Assembly: GCF_048544455.1 (NCBI RefSeq)
Contig: NC_133536.1
Location: forward strand, 22,632,152 to 22,696,151
Origin: Silene latifolia
Lineage: Eukaryota; Streptophyta; Magnoliopsida; Caryophyllales; Caryophyllaceae
Direction: 5' to 3'
Length of the DNA: 64,000 nt
Part shown: positions 1-12,364 of the stretch, piece by piece
How positions within the stretch are numbered: position 1 is the stretch's first letter
Layout: each line of letters opens with the position of its first letter
Program-made: the position numbers and the translations under genes
The notes under the pieces: model-generated
Databases searched by the model: none
Told to the model about the DNA's origin: nothing
What the model saw: only the letters and a program-made list of their open reading frames with translations

Positions 1-960
1 ACTCAATTGAACTTGGATGCAAAACTAAGTACACATTTTCACCAGTAATTTCCCAATTTGATAAGCACATTCAGTTTATAGCTACTCATGTTTACTAGTT
101 GTGAAAAGTTTATCATGATGAATACACATGCTCAACAAATTTCAACATCCTAGCATGATTCTAAGGTCACTCCATACACACTCCTAATAACATGTGAGGC
201 ATTTGTACAAGCTTATGGAAAAGTAACTTAGGATATATTATCATCACCTTCAATATTAGAAACGAATAACTCAGTTAAACTTGTCAGACGGTCTCTACAG
301 CTGTAATTATTTTGACATATTCTTCATGAATTAACACCACTACTATCATATTGAAGCTTAACCTTTACTTAAACAGTCATATACAACCCCAATTTTCAGA
401 TATAACAAACGAATTTCCACTTGGGGCACTTTTAAGACGGAGTTTTAAGGCAACTTTTTAAGGTGATAATCATCAAAATCCACTCTTCAACATGATATAA
501 ACAATATATCGTACTCAATTCCATCATCTAATCATTGTAAAACAATCAAAATTCAATTTCGATTTTTGTAAACCCTAGAAATTTCGGTTTCAATTTGGCA
601 ATTTCTAGTCTATTTTACAGCAATTAATCACAATAATCGAGAAAGGGAAGCATGTGAATCATATTACAATAATTAAAAGCAACAAATTGATCATATGAAT
701 CGAAATTTTCAAGTTATACAATCATCCTCAACAAATTTAGGGCATAAGAACATATAAATAAGGAAGAAATCATACCTTGATTGAGTAGTAAAGTAAAGGA
801 ACGAAATCAAACAAAGGAAACAACCCAAGAATCACAACCAACACAAAATGAGGAAAGCTTTTGAGAGGAATTAGGCTTAGGTTTCGAAATATGGAAGAAG
901 AATGAGAAGAAATAGGAAGAATAGGGGTTTTAAGAAACCCGTAAGATTCACTGTACAGTA

Positions 961-1135
961 ACCTACTCGATCGAGTGTCTTGGGTACTCGATCGAGTACC
1001 ACCCTACTCGATCGAGTAGGTGCTATTTCGTCGCGTATCTGCAGAGATTTTTTCCACATCCCGACGTCATAGCTTCCCAACTAGATCGAGTGAGGTCTAC
1101 TCGGTCTAGTAAACACTCGCACTCGGTCAAGTATG
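961..1135. repeat. Cluster of ACTCGATCGAGT palindromes (internal)
   Basis: Three perfect copies of the 12-bp palindrome ACTCGATCGAGT lie within about 60 bp, followed by degenerate copies (for example ACTAGATCGAGT and CTCGGTCTAGT). The spacers are short and irregular. The same palindrome is clustered in the neighbouring LTR at about 3230-3335. Confidence 0.8.
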
Positions 1136-2125
1136 GTTAAGTACCGGTCAGAAGTACGAAGTAAATCGAAGATTCCTGCAAAAACAACATCGCGTGTCGA
1201 TTCCAAACTAAGTTCGGAATTCGGCACTAATTATCAAGCTCATTCCCGCACTACTATTATTACTAAAGCATACCATATCGTCAAACAAATAAGGTTTATT
1301 CCACCTTACGCTACACAAATTACCCAACTCGGTTTACCTTCTACCGAATCATTCATAAACATAATCACGTCATCATATTACACTTAACTTACTTTACACA
1401 TTACTACCGAACTCGCGTTCACTTCAACTTGAAGCATATAATTATCATTAATTCATTCTTTCACATATCATATAAATGCATACTCCTTCATAACAAATTA
1501 ATCTATCATGTTCCAAATTCAGTCATAAGCAAATCATCTTACATAAATCGTTTTTCACGCAGCGGAAAAATCTCAACCAATAAACAAGGCATATACGCAT
1601 TACTACATGCCATATTTCATAATATAACTCAACAATTCTTATAACTATTACACTATGGCTACCGTAGGACTTATAAACTCGCATAGTATTACCATTACCA
1701 ACCACTAGAAGCAAACTCCAACATAATCACTTTCATATTACGGCATACACTTTCACATTTCACGCATTTCTATCAAATAAACTTTTGTCACGTATCCCGA
1801 AATCATCATACAAGCTCGTTAATCAAGCCAAAACTTCACTAAGCGTCATCCAAACGCAACCATTATACCCATCTCTATGTTAGCAAAGACTCGACCTCAG
1901 ATAACTCCGACACTATGAACATACACATCATACATATACACACGGACTCCACATTCCCATACCATGTGACTGGCTTAAGTATCATGGGGCCAAGATTTTG
2001 AAATGAGGGCGCCTACTCACCCAAAACCTAGCATCAGCGGGGCTCCCATTACACATACACCAGGTTCATTTTATTAAACTAACTACGTTCATTATTTTCT
2101 TTTGTTACAGGTTCCAAAATCGTCT

Positions 2126-2137
2126 CTCTGATACCCT
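2126..2137 (-). promoter_or_regulatory. Primer binding site (tRNA-iMet type)
   Basis: Read on the minus strand, the bases just inside the LTR are GGTATCAGAG, matching the core of the plant tRNA-iMet primer site TGGTATCAGAGC. It sits three bases after the terminal CA of the LTR. This fixes the element's orientation: minus strand, with the body to the left. Confidence 0.7.
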
Positions 2138-2138
2138 T

Positions 2139-3441
2139 TGTAACACCCCCATATTCAGAGGAGCCTTAACTAGGCCTTCCTTAGCATATAAGGGCATTAC
2201 CATCTCGGTTGCCCGAGGACAGTAATAATCAAACGTCGATAAAAGAAATATTATGTTGTATTACAAGTGTTTTAAACCAACTGATGATATAAAAGATACA
2301 ACTCAAAGACTACTTGCTAAAACTATCAAATCTCGTGAAGACTTATCCCTGCCCGGACTCCAGCTATCAACGACATCAACACCTGCTAAGACAGTCTGCT
2401 CACCATAAGGGATCACGGCAGACACATAAAACAAGAAGACAACCACACAAGGTCAGTACTGAGATAAAACACAACAAAGCCAGCAACAACTAACAACTCA
2501 GTGTAACACAATCAGCCACACACAAGCACACCCACACCGATCAATCTCCGTCACCGACTGTCCACTGGACCAGCCCTGCCAGTGGGGGACCGCAGCCGTA
2601 CCCACCAAATCCCCGCTAATCATACCGAGCGATAACCCTGTCCCATTAATGTGCACATCCCCTTCCGTGGCGGGTTCCACGAAGGGCGAAACTAGGGCGT
2701 GAAGCCACTCCCGCAAGTGACTCCACTCAGCCGAGAACGCATCTCGAGTACCATAGACAGACAATCACAATCACAATCACAATATCAACATCAACAACAA
2801 CCGTCAATATGAATACGACAACACACGACAACCACAAAACAACCACAACGACCAAAACACTAGACCATCTATAGAAACTGAGTAGGCGAACCTACCTTTA
2901 AGCAACTGCAACCAATCCATGCCAACATATGACATATCCAGCAATCAAGCAAAGCCTATAACCACAACACAACATCTATTACTACCAAGCAAACCCTAAC
3001 TGTAAAGACAAAGATACGGATGATGATGACAACATACCTACAAGGAGAACCCGGCAAAAGACCGCTACCCGACTCAAACTATGCTCTCCTAAGGCACAAG
3101 GACCTTCAAAAGGCTTCCATGGAGGTTTTATGATGAAGGGAAGGGAAAGAGGCGACTGAAGGATAGGAGGAATGAGGCGGAAATGGTTTGCGGATTTAAC
3201 AAAACGCGATTTAAAACCCTCGCTGAAAACTCGATACTCGATCGAGTACCACACACACTCGATCGAGTAACCCCCTACTCGATCGAGTAACCACACTACT
3301 CGATCGAGTAGCCTCTACTCTATCGAGTACCACTCATAACTCGCAACCCAAGATAGCTTTGGCACGTACTTCTAAGAACTATTCCCGCTCCCAAGGTCAG
3401 TCAACGCTGGTCAAAGGGTCCCTATAAGGGCGGGTATTACA
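2139..3441 (-). mobile_element. 5' LTR of a minus-strand LTR retrotransposon
   Basis: On the minus strand the segment begins TGTAATACCC and ends GGGTGTTACA, the TG..CA ends expected of an LTR, with an imperfect 10-bp terminal inverted repeat. Length is 1303 bp. A tRNA-Met-like primer site follows immediately. No target duplication matches across the two borders (CCCTT before, ATATC after), which fits a complete element continuing to the left rather than a solo LTR. It appears to have inserted in, and cut off, the mudrA-like transposase that starts abruptly at 3442. Family is probably Ty3/gypsy, but no protein domain in the window proves that. Confidence 0.65.
3230..3335. repeat. Cluster of ACTCGATCGAGT palindromes in the LTR
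   Basis: Four perfect copies and further degenerate copies (such as ACTCTATCGAGT) of the 12-bp palindrome lie in about 105 bp near the LTR's outer end, that is, in the U3-like part of the minus-strand LTR where promoter elements would be expected. Confidence 0.8.
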
Positions 3442-3613
3442 ATATCGGACTTGTTAATGGGTAAGTTTGTGATTACTGTGAATAAGAGGACAATGTACAA
3501 GGTCAGAAGTGTAGTTGTTGAGAAGGTGTTTGGGGGACATGAGGAAAGTTATAATTTTCTGCCTGCTTATGCTGAGATGATCAAACAGACCAACCCTGGT
3601 TCATGGGCACTTA
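3442..3613 (+). pseudogene. MULE transposase, N-terminal fragment
   Basis: Open frame of 57 codons ending at the CACTA insertion. It contains a pattern typical of the region just before the catalytic domain of mudrA-type transposases: an AYAEMIKQTNPGS stretch (compare the usual 'LRxTNPGS'). It starts abruptly at the LTR border, so the upstream part of the gene, including any start codon, is lost or lies left of the retrotransposon. The frame joins that of the 5382-6676 segment when the CACTA and one copy of its TTA duplication are left out, with one in-frame TAG just after the junction (5387-5389). Residual coding piece of a dead transposase. Confidence 0.7.
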
Positions 3614-4261
3614 CACTACTACAAATGCAGGCTATAACAACGGTAAAAAAACCGATGTTATATAAAAAAGCGGACGTTGTTAAAGCGTCCGTTGTAAAAG
3701 GTTTTAACAACGGTTGGTTTTCTTAAGGAAACCGTTGTTAAAAATATTAACGGTTTTAAGTATAAAAACCCGTTGTGGAAAATGTGACTCAATTTTGGGG
3801 GGAAAGTTATAACAACGGGTTGTAATATACAAAACCGTTGTTATAACTAAAGACAACGGATTTTTTATAAATAACCGTTGTTGTTTGTTCTTAAAAAATA
3901 AAAAAAAAATTAAATTAAATATTACTAGATGCATGCATAATTACGGCCCGTTATAATTCCGATACATGCATTATTACGGCCATCACTGTGCATATGAACG
4001 GACAATATGGAATGAGAAGGGTTAGTAATAAGATTTGAAGCAGCATTGAGAGATATGATGATGATTATGGCACAACTTCTAACATATATATTAATTAAAA
4101 AACAACTCAACCCATACATTGCTTAGTATAAATACATGCATTATCTCAACTAACATTTCCATTATCTCAATATATACATCTCCAAACCCTAACTGCTAAA
4201 ACAAACTCCAAATAAATTAACCCTACTTAATCTTTCAAAACAAACTCCAAACTCCAACAAA

Positions 4262-4549
4262 ATGAATGATATCATCCTTAAGACTCTTACTATGATCGAG
4301 AACAACAACAGTTTCATCCGCCGGTTGCTCCATATTGAGGAAAGTTTCAGGAGCTACCTTGCGGATGTTCGATCCGTACAGAAGGACGCCAAAGAAGATG
4401 GCTTGACGGAGCAAAGAGCGATTGCGGCTATATGACGATATAGCAATGCACGAACGGAACTCCAAATAGCCAAGGAGGAGAGGACGGATATGATAGAGGA
4501 GAATAAGATCCTCTATGAAAATATAAGAATTGCATTTTTATTAATGTAA
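4262..4549 (+). pseudogene. Small coiled-coil-like ORF of CACTA element 1 (one stop)
   Basis: An ATG-started frame of 95 codons plus stop, broken only by an in-frame TGA at 4433-4435 (codon 58). It matches, at the same total length, the frame at 15557-15844 in CACTA element 2: shared stretches include SFIRRLLHIE, the GLTEQ block and the AKEER..IEEN block near the C terminus. The charged, heptad-like composition suggests a coiled coil. I do not recognise a family. Conservation of length and protein in a non-autonomous element suggests it was once a real gene. Around the stop the two copies diverge, so a pair of compensating indels is possible. Confidence 0.6.
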
Positions 4550-4575
4550 TTTTTTTTTAATTTATGTATTTATAA

Positions 4576-4579
<4 letters not shown>

Positions 4580-4616
<37 letters not shown>
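4580..4616. repeat. (TA)n microsatellite inside CACTA element 1
   Basis: Uninterrupted TA dinucleotides just after the small ORF. The equivalent place in CACTA element 2 (15491-15533) also has a (TA)n tract, so it is ancestral to both copies. Confidence 0.9.
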
Positions 4617-4619
<3 letters not shown>

Positions 4620-5381
4620 TATGTTTATCTTGCTTCTTCATCTTGCTTCTTCTTTGTTTTACTAGCTAATTATGCGAACAATACTTAAAGAAATAACATA
4701 ATGGTCGATAAAAACACATACATGCAAATGAAATAATTAGAAAAAGAAAATAATGACGATGAAACTAACATGAAACTAACAGCGACGGCGAGATTTACCT
4801 GATAATTACAGAACGTAAGAGACGATGAAATCAACTGTGACGGCGAGAAGATAAAGCGACGATGAGAAAGAGAGAAAGAGAGAAAGAGACGATGAGAAAG
4901 TGTGTGTTTTGTGTTTGTGTTTGTCTGCTGTGTTTGTGTTTGTGTATTAAGGTTTGTGTTTTGTGGCTGTAGTAGACTTGTGTTTGTGTGGTTTATAGTA
5001 TAGAAGGTATTGACAACGGTTATTAAACAACAACCGTTGTCAAATATGTTTTAACAACGGTTGTAAAAAACAACCGTTGTCAAATAAGTTTTAACAACGG
5101 TTGTAAAAAACACCCGTTGTCAAATATGTTTTAACAACGGGTTTCAAAAGTAACCGTTGTGATTACTTTTCACAAACTTTGCGCCAATTTTGCGCCAAAT
5201 TATTAACAACGGTTCCGCATGTGTTACCCGTTGTTAAAACTAATAACGGTTTTTATAACCATACCCATTGTAATTCATTTTAGTAAAATTCGCGCCATAC
5301 ATTCTACAACGTCTATTGTGATTTTCGTGAATAATCGTTGTTAAAGGGGCGTTGTAGTTGCCTGGATTTGTAGTAGTGTTA

Positions 5382-6676
5382 TTACATAGCATTCCCCTTA
5401 CACTGACAGGTTGACCTTTTTTAAGGGAATGTTTGTTGGCTTTTCTGCCTGGACAAAAGGATTCCTGAGAGGTTGTAGGCCAATAATAGGAGTTGATGGC
5501 TGTCATCTGAAGGGGAGGTTTAAGGGAATGTTATTGTCTGCATTATCTCTGGATGGCAACAATAACTTGTTTATCATTGCATATGCTATTGTTGGTAAGG
5601 AGACAACTGAGTCATGGAGTTATTTTTTCAGAAATTTGAAGATGGCATTTCAGAGGGAAGGTTGTACTAAGAGGGACTGGACTTTCATTAGTGATAGAAT
5701 GAAAGATGTTGAGAAGGCTTTATCAAATGTGTTCCCAACTGCCACAAGAAGAATTTGTTCTCAGCATTTGTACACAAATTTCAAGGAGAAATGGGCAGGG
5801 CCTGGCTATCATGATCTGTTTTGGAAGGCTGCCAATACAACATCACCATTTGTCTTCAACAAAGCAATGACAGGTATAGCTAGACTTTCTAGAGAAGCTT
5901 TTGCTTACTTGTCCAATGTTCCCCAACAATGGTCCAGACATCAATTTGATCCACTAACAGCTTGTGATCATAATACCTCAAACTTTGTTGAGTCTTTTAA
6001 TGCTGTGATTAATGACATGAGGGCCAAACCAATTCTTGTCTTGATGGAAGAGATAAGACAATATCAGATGAACAAGATAGCAGAAAGAATTGATATAGCT
6101 GAGGCTATGCAACCATATGATCCTACCCCATATGCAAAGGGTATTATTGAGTCTAATTGTTCAGACTCAAGGCATTGCAGAGTGATAAAAGCTGGAGGTG
6201 GAGAATTTGAGGTGGTTGAAGGTACCACAACTGTCTTTCCTGTAAATTTGAAGAATGAAACATGTTTGTGTGGGGCATGGCAGGTGACTGGGATACCATG
6301 TAAGCATGCATGTAGGGTCATCTATCACAACAAAGAAGAACCAATGCAATATTTGAATGACTACTTCTCTGAGATGTGCTATAAGTTAACTTATAGCAAT
6401 ATCATGCACCCTATGCCTGATAAGGATCAGTGGCCTGAATTTCAGTTTCCTATGATCCAGCCACCACTACATGAAAGATCAGCAGGAAGGCTAACTAGAC
6501 AAAGAAAGAGGAAGCCTGATGAGAAAAAGAAAAAGAGAGGCAGCAGGTCCACCATCATCAGATGTTCTATTTGCAAGACAATAGGCCACAATGCAAGATC
6601 ATGCCAAGGTGGTCCAACAACAAAGAAGAGAAGGACTGATGATGCTTCAACTTCAACAAATCAACCTCCAATCTGA
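5382..6676 (+). pseudogene. mudrA-type MULE transposase, catalytic and C-terminal part
   Basis: DDE transposase of the Mutator superfamily, which would cut and join transposon ends in the nucleus. From the TTG at 5411 there are 421 open codons. Visible features by residue in that frame: first catalytic Asp in GVDGCHLKG (D29), second in FISDRM (D95), the C..H pair in ICSQH (C116, H119), the catalytic Glu in NFVESFN (E194), a SWIM zinc finger (C285, C287, C297, H299) and a CCHC zinc knuckle (C385, C388, H393, C398) after a basic stretch. The DDE residues are intact. The gene is nonetheless broken: its 5' part is lost at 3441, CACTA element 1 sits upstream, and a TAG lies at 5387-5389. A normal stop (TGA) ends it at 6676. 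Confidence 0.88.
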
Positions 6677-7195
6677 TTTAGAAGTTAATGTGGTAACATT
6701 TTATTTTAGTTGCTGAAAACATTGGATTTAACTTGACTTTTTGTAGGAGTTGTAATTGACATTATAACTGTGTTTGTAATGTCAATTCCAACTTCTAACT
6801 ACTCATTTTTTGGGTTAGATAAATGGTAACTCTTGGATAAGAATTGGCAAGTCTGTTTAGATAAGTTGGTTGTTAGTAAGTTGGCTGTTAGTTGTTGAAC
6901 TAGATGAATCATGTAAGTTTTTGGGTTAAACTCTTGGATGCTTGGATGCCAATGAGGTAATATAATGCATGAAATTTGTTTTAGGTTTCTGAAATCTTCT
7001 TTTTTTGATATCACAATGCTAGAACACTTATTTCATTATAATATAGACTAAAAACATATACATTATTATCCCTATTTTTAAACTCAATTGAAACTTTTTA
7101 GATAAATCTACAATTTCTCTTTTTAAGTCACAAATGATAGTTGTTTGTTCCTTCAGTTTCTTCTTAAACGCTTGTATAGCATTAACATCATGAAA
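6677..7195. other. Noncoding spacer between convergent MULE genes
   Basis: AT-rich sequence between the transposase stop and the end of the GRF-finger frame. Probably the 3' untranslated regions of the two convergent genes; no other signal seen. Confidence 0.5.
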
Positions 7196-7477
7196 TTATG
7201 CAACTTCCTCACCAACCAACTCATTCATGTCTTCATTTTTGGGTTTGCACCATTGAAAGCATTCACATTCATCACATTTGTAGTACAATCTTGATGGATT
7301 TGCTGCCAAAGGTCCAGATGACCTTATGTTGAATCTCTTCTTACATTTAGGGCAATTTTTGTTATCAATTTGCACCCCTTTTGAATTAGATCTTGAATTA
7401 GATGATGATTGCATTATTATAGTAGGAATGTGTTTGTAGTAGTGTTTAAGAGTCATTGCTCCAAATATTAACATCAA
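7196..7477 (-). CDS. GRF-type zinc-finger protein carried by the MULE
   Basis: A 93-residue protein starting at the ATG at 7477. A serine/asparagine-rich N terminus is followed by CPKCKKRF, about 20 residues, then LYYKCDECECFQWC: the spacing of cysteines and the aromatic FQW fit the GRF zinc finger, a small nucleic-acid-binding domain common in plant proteins and often found next to MULE transposases. The gene lies on the opposite strand from the transposase and converges on it, about 520 bp apart, inside the same element's end. Its role for the transposon is unknown; DNA or RNA binding is an inference from the domain. The frame is complete with no obvious damage, but it may lack a further exon. 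Confidence 0.7.
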   Translation of the reverse strand: MMLIFGAMTLKHYYKHIPTIIMQSSSNSRSNSKGVQIDNKNCPKCKKRFNIRSSGPLAANPSRLYYKCDECECFQWCKPKNEDMNELVGEEVA

Positions 7478-7540
7478 CTCTCTTTATATGCAATAACTAC
7501 AGTCCAACGGCTACTTTTCTAGCCGTTAGAGGTCTTTCTC

Positions 7541-7884
7541 AGTAACAGGGGGCATTTGGTGCACAATTCTCAAACCTCAAGGGTATTTGGTGCACAAATC
7601 TCAAACTTCAGGGGTATTTGATGAAAGTCATATTAGTTAGTTGTAGTTAGTTACAAATTTTAGTTAGTTGGATATTCAAAAGGTTGTTGGGTTTCAACAA
7701 ACTTTCCCCCCAAAATAGGTCAACAAGTCAATAAACCTACTGCCGTTTAATATTTGACAGCGTTAATGAAAAAGGGTAGATCGTGCACTAAAATGAAAGC
7801 TGAGGGGTACCATGTGCACAAACTTAAACGCAGGGGTACCACGTGAATTAAGCCAAATCTCAGGGGCACCACGTGAATTATCCC
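7541..7884. repeat. MULE right terminal region with ~30-bp degenerate repeats
   Basis: Two blocks of imperfect ~30-bp units of the form 'AAACTCAGGGGTACCACGTG': about 7550-7625 (units with GGGTATTTGGTGCAC) and about 7795-7884 (units with GGGGTACCACGTGAATTA). The last unit ends in TTATCCC at 7884, which read inward is GGGATAATTCACGTGG, like many plant MULE termini. Confidence 0.6.
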
Positions 7885-9579
7885 AAAATAAAAAGACAAG
7901 CAAAAATGCTACAAAAGAAGGAGTCGAACACGCAACATTTAACACAATTTCCTTGCATTTACCGCTGGACCATAACCAGTATACTACTATTTCTACTTCT
8001 TGTTTACACTTTATCATTTTTCTTTAACGAATGGGGGGATGCAAGTGCAGCCACCGCACCCCCGTATATACGCCAATGCACCTTACGTACGTAACCCTAA
8101 CTCTCAGCCCAATTTATAGATTTAATTTTTGTCTAAGAGAAAAGGGAACAAAACAACGACTATGGATACGGGTTGTTTGGGTAGTAATAGAGGTTAATCA
8201 AGAGATTTATAGGATGACATGTCCATCATTTTAGAGGTTTGTCAACAAACATTTTATTGTTGGTGATGAGTGTTGAGGTTCATCGATGGGAGGGGTTACA
8301 AATTAGTAACCGGGTTTGTGGAAAGAAAATATGAGAGGAGAAAAAAGTATAGTGAATCATAATATAGACCTTGTAGAGGTTTATTTGTTATTGATATGAA
8401 GTTTGTAGTAAATGAGTTTGTAAATTAACTTATGTGACATGAGAATAAACCTCTTAGAGGTTCATCTATTGGTAGTGCCCTTAAAATCAATTTTGATGTT
8501 GAAAGTTAACTATGTTAGTGTTGACTGTTGAGGTCCTTAAATGTAAAATTTAAATGTTGCTGTCCTTAACTGAAAAATTTTTAAAAGTTAAGATCTTCAT
8601 CTTACCCTTAACTCCAAAATTTTGCTCAATGAGTTGCGTTGATTTTGAAATTTTAATTTAACTCAACTTTATTCGAAGCTTAGATTTTTTGTATTATTTT
8701 CGTCTCTACACTTTTACCCGTTGCTTTCTTTGCTTGATCTGTATGTTGTCTTTAAATTATAACAAATCTCGCTTGTGACCTCTTACAACACCCTTCTCAC
8801 TTACTCTCCCATTTGCAGCGTGTGAAAGGTCACAAGCTTGTGGCGAAATGTATAATCGAGACGGAAATACGGGAAAAAGGAAATACAATGGAGATTTGCT
8901 AGTATTATTTATCGATTGCTACGAGTATTGTTGTCGATGTATTTGTGAAGAACCAGGTGATTTCCATTGCTTCTGCTTGGTTTATATAACTGTGACTACT
9001 AAGTCTGGAGCCTCAGAAAACGACCTCCCGTTTCTGCTGCGAGATTCCTGCGTCTGTTCTACCAGAATAGAAAGTAGTTAGGAAGTAGTTGTTGACTTTT
9101 CTTCCCCCTTTTGTGTGAGATATTTTGTTAAAGTGTGTTTGTTATAGCTTTGATCCAATGGTCCACGTCAGTCCATTTCATCAGTTCTACACACTTTATT
9201 CCTCCCAATGGATGCTTGCTATGTCGCCTTGAATAAAAGATATAATTTTTATACCCAACAGTGATCGTTATACAATAATATATATGAACATGCACATGAT
9301 AAGGGGCAAAAAATTCAAGAAATTTCATTAAGAAATTCAAGAACTCGTGTTGCGTTGCCTGAAAATCGTTACTGCAACAATTTCCCATGTTTTTCTTGCT
9401 TGCGAAAGTCTCACAATATTTTATGTAATTGTGCAATGTGTAGAGAATATTATAAGCGGGAGGAATAATTGCATTATTGAATTTTTGAATTCATTAATTA
9501 CTAATATGAATACAAAAGACGTATTTTATTGTGTAAGATAGTAATACTAGTTTTCTTAGACTTATCAATATGAATAGTT
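7885..9579. other. AT-rich region without recognisable genes
   Basis: Apart from a tRNA-like fragment near 7915-7976 I see no gene. Several short frames (such as 8848-9081) have no recognisable motif. A pair of similar sequences, TTTTAGAGGTTTG near 8230 and CTTAGAGGTTCATC near 8450, hints at a decayed MITE but is not convincing. Confidence 0.4.
7915..7976 (-). other. tRNA-derived fragment with Pol III A/B-box-like motifs
   Basis: On the minus strand, TGGTCCAGCGGTAAATG resembles an A box and GTTCGACTCC, about 35 bases later, resembles a B box (GGTTCGANTCC). No acceptor stem can be formed, so this is a tRNA-like relic, perhaps the head of a SINE, and not a working tRNA gene. A second tRNA-like piece is at 39663-39716. 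Confidence 0.4.
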
Positions 9580-9605
9580 TTTACACCCGTGCATAATGCA
9601 CGGGT
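9580..9605. repeat. GC-rich hairpin, possible Helitron end
   Basis: CCCGTGCATAATGCACGGG is a near-perfect palindrome in an AT-rich setting. On the minus strand a CTAGT lies about 40 bases beyond it (at 9547-9551). A Helitron 3' end normally has CTRR about 10 bases after the hairpin, so this assignment is doubtful. Confidence 0.35.
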
Positions 9606-10074
9606 TCGAATGGAGATGACTGTTTCAAAAAGGTGAGTTGTTGTTACTTAAGCAAGAATATAAGTGGTGTTCAAGTCGAGAAAGAGTGGTACACCTTAGA
9701 TCTGATTTTTGTTTTTTTTTTGTTACTGCTTAAATGGTTAATTGATGACCATGATGTGAATATTCAAAAGAAATATTTGTTGTCTTATTCCTCTTTTCTA
9801 AATCAAAAATAATTATTTGCTCAAGTTTAACTCGTGTTTTAATTACCATCTATGTTGAAATTAATAAGTTGTTTGTAATATCATTAGTATACTTGCTCTG
9901 AATTCCATTGCATTTAAAATGGAGAATCTCAATTTCATGTATATATTTTGTGAGATAGGAAAGGTTGGAACTTGGAAAAGAAAGGTGTGACAATGCATTG
10001 TTTGTAAAATATAATCACAAATCTGGTCTTGATGAAATTTAATCACCGACTTATTTGTACAAGATATAAATGTA

Positions 10075-10101
10075 CTAGGTAGTATTCCGCGGTTCGCGCG
10101 G
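10075..10101 (-). mobile_element. Helitron 3' terminus (minus strand)
   Basis: Read on the minus strand: a GC-rich hairpin CCGCGCGAACCGCGG (10087-10101), eight bases, then CTAG followed by T. That is the layout of a Helitron 3' end (hairpin, CTRR, insertion before T). The body should extend to the right; the 5' TC end was not located and no Rep/helicase frame is present, so this is a non-autonomous copy. Confidence 0.6.
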
Positions 10102-11660
<1,559 letters not shown>

Positions 11661-12364
11661 GGTAAATGGAGAGTGGAGATTTGCCTACTGTAAACTGTAA
11701 AGGCAATATAGGCGTAAAAAAAAAGGAAATAGGTTGAGGAGGAGAGAGGGTGTGTGTGTCAGTATGATTTTCTATTACCCACTGTGCACACACAAATACA
11801 TGCATAATTATTCAACCACCTTCCTCAACACAATTCTAAACAAACTCCACAAGAAACGCAATTTGAAAAAAACTCATCATAGATATTCATCCTTACCGGC
11901 GATAATTTTGAACAAATAAAACTTCTGCAAATAAAAATCATACATCCTTCCTTTATCATCTTCCATTCTTACAGCCAAACAATAAGACCATATTCCAACG
12001 TAAAAATGACGGATTTGCAAATGATTCCATTTGTCGATGGTAATTTTTGAATTGTTTATTTATTTGCTTCATTCAACGTTAGGTTATATTTTTTTTTATC
12101 AAAAGATTAGGTTAAATATCAACAGTAGCTTAAATATGAAAAGGAACTGTATTTTAGGTTATTTTTTAAGCTTGTTTTTTATTATCTGAAATATGTAAAT
12201 CCACTCTTTCAACATGAACTCCAGCATTATTAAGTTCAACATCAACTCTGTCAAGTTGAAGTTAAACTTGTCAAGTTGTTTCATATTTCAGTTTCTTATT
12301 TTTAAGAGTCAATATAGTATTTGCAACGTGACAGTAAAAAGACTACGTAAACAGAATAAAGTGT

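Larger units (their letters stand above)
1..2138 (-). mobile_element. Leader/internal region of a minus-strand LTR retrotransposon (runs off window)
   Basis: This stretch lies inside the primer-binding-site side of the LTR at 2139-3441, so it should be the untranslated leader of a retrotransposon read on the minus strand and continuing past base 1. I found no gag or pol reading frame in it; the short open frames show no recognisable motif. It holds one cluster of the palindrome ACTCGATCGAGT at about 961-1135, which also occurs in the LTR. The lack of coding sequence over 2.1 kb suggests a long leader or a non-autonomous element. Confidence 0.5.
3614..5378 (+). mobile_element. Non-autonomous CACTA element 1
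   Basis: Ends are CACTACTACAAATGCAGGC and GCCTGGATTTGTAGTAGTG, a clear CACTA inverted repeat, flanked by the 3-bp duplication TTA (3611-3613 and 5379-5381). Both subterminal regions are packed with AACAACGGTT/AACCGTTGTT motifs in both orientations, as expected for transposase-binding repeats. Length is 1765 bp, with no TNPD/TNP2-type transposase, so it must depend on a partner. It carries a small degenerate reading frame (4262-4549), a (TA)n tract (about 4580-4616) and GTGTTT-rich sequence near 4905-4995. The insertion splits a MULE transposase. Element 2 (14669-16465) is the same family. Confidence 0.93.
3442..7884 (+). mobile_element. Right-hand part of a mudrA-type MULE with transposase and GRF-finger gene
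   Basis: The segment holds a Mutator-type transposase on the plus strand (3442-3613 plus 5382-6676, split by a CACTA), a GRF zinc-finger gene on the minus strand (7196-7477), and a subterminal array ending in a plausible MULE terminus at 7884, read outward-in as GGGATAATTCACGTGGTGCC. Its left end is missing, cut by the LTR retrotransposon at 3441. The A-rich 9 bp after 7884 could be a target duplication, but this cannot be tested without the left end. Confidence 0.6.

Noticed and set aside
877-1080. Short frame with a hydrophobic C terminus in the retrotransposon leader
   Set aside because: Overlaps the palindrome cluster and has no recognisable motif; length is as expected by chance.
2139-3441. 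Interpretation as a solo LTR
   Set aside because: No matching 5-bp flanks, and a primer-binding-site sequence follows the inner end, so it belongs to a larger element.
7915-7976. Possible functional tRNA gene
   Set aside because: A and B boxes are approximate and no acceptor stem or anticodon arm can be built.
8230-8480. Possible MITE with AGAGGTT-containing ends
   Set aside because: Ends are short and not clearly inverted; no target duplication could be defined.
8848-9081. Cys-rich 77-codon frame
   Set aside because: No recognised domain, no homologous copy in the window and no supporting context.
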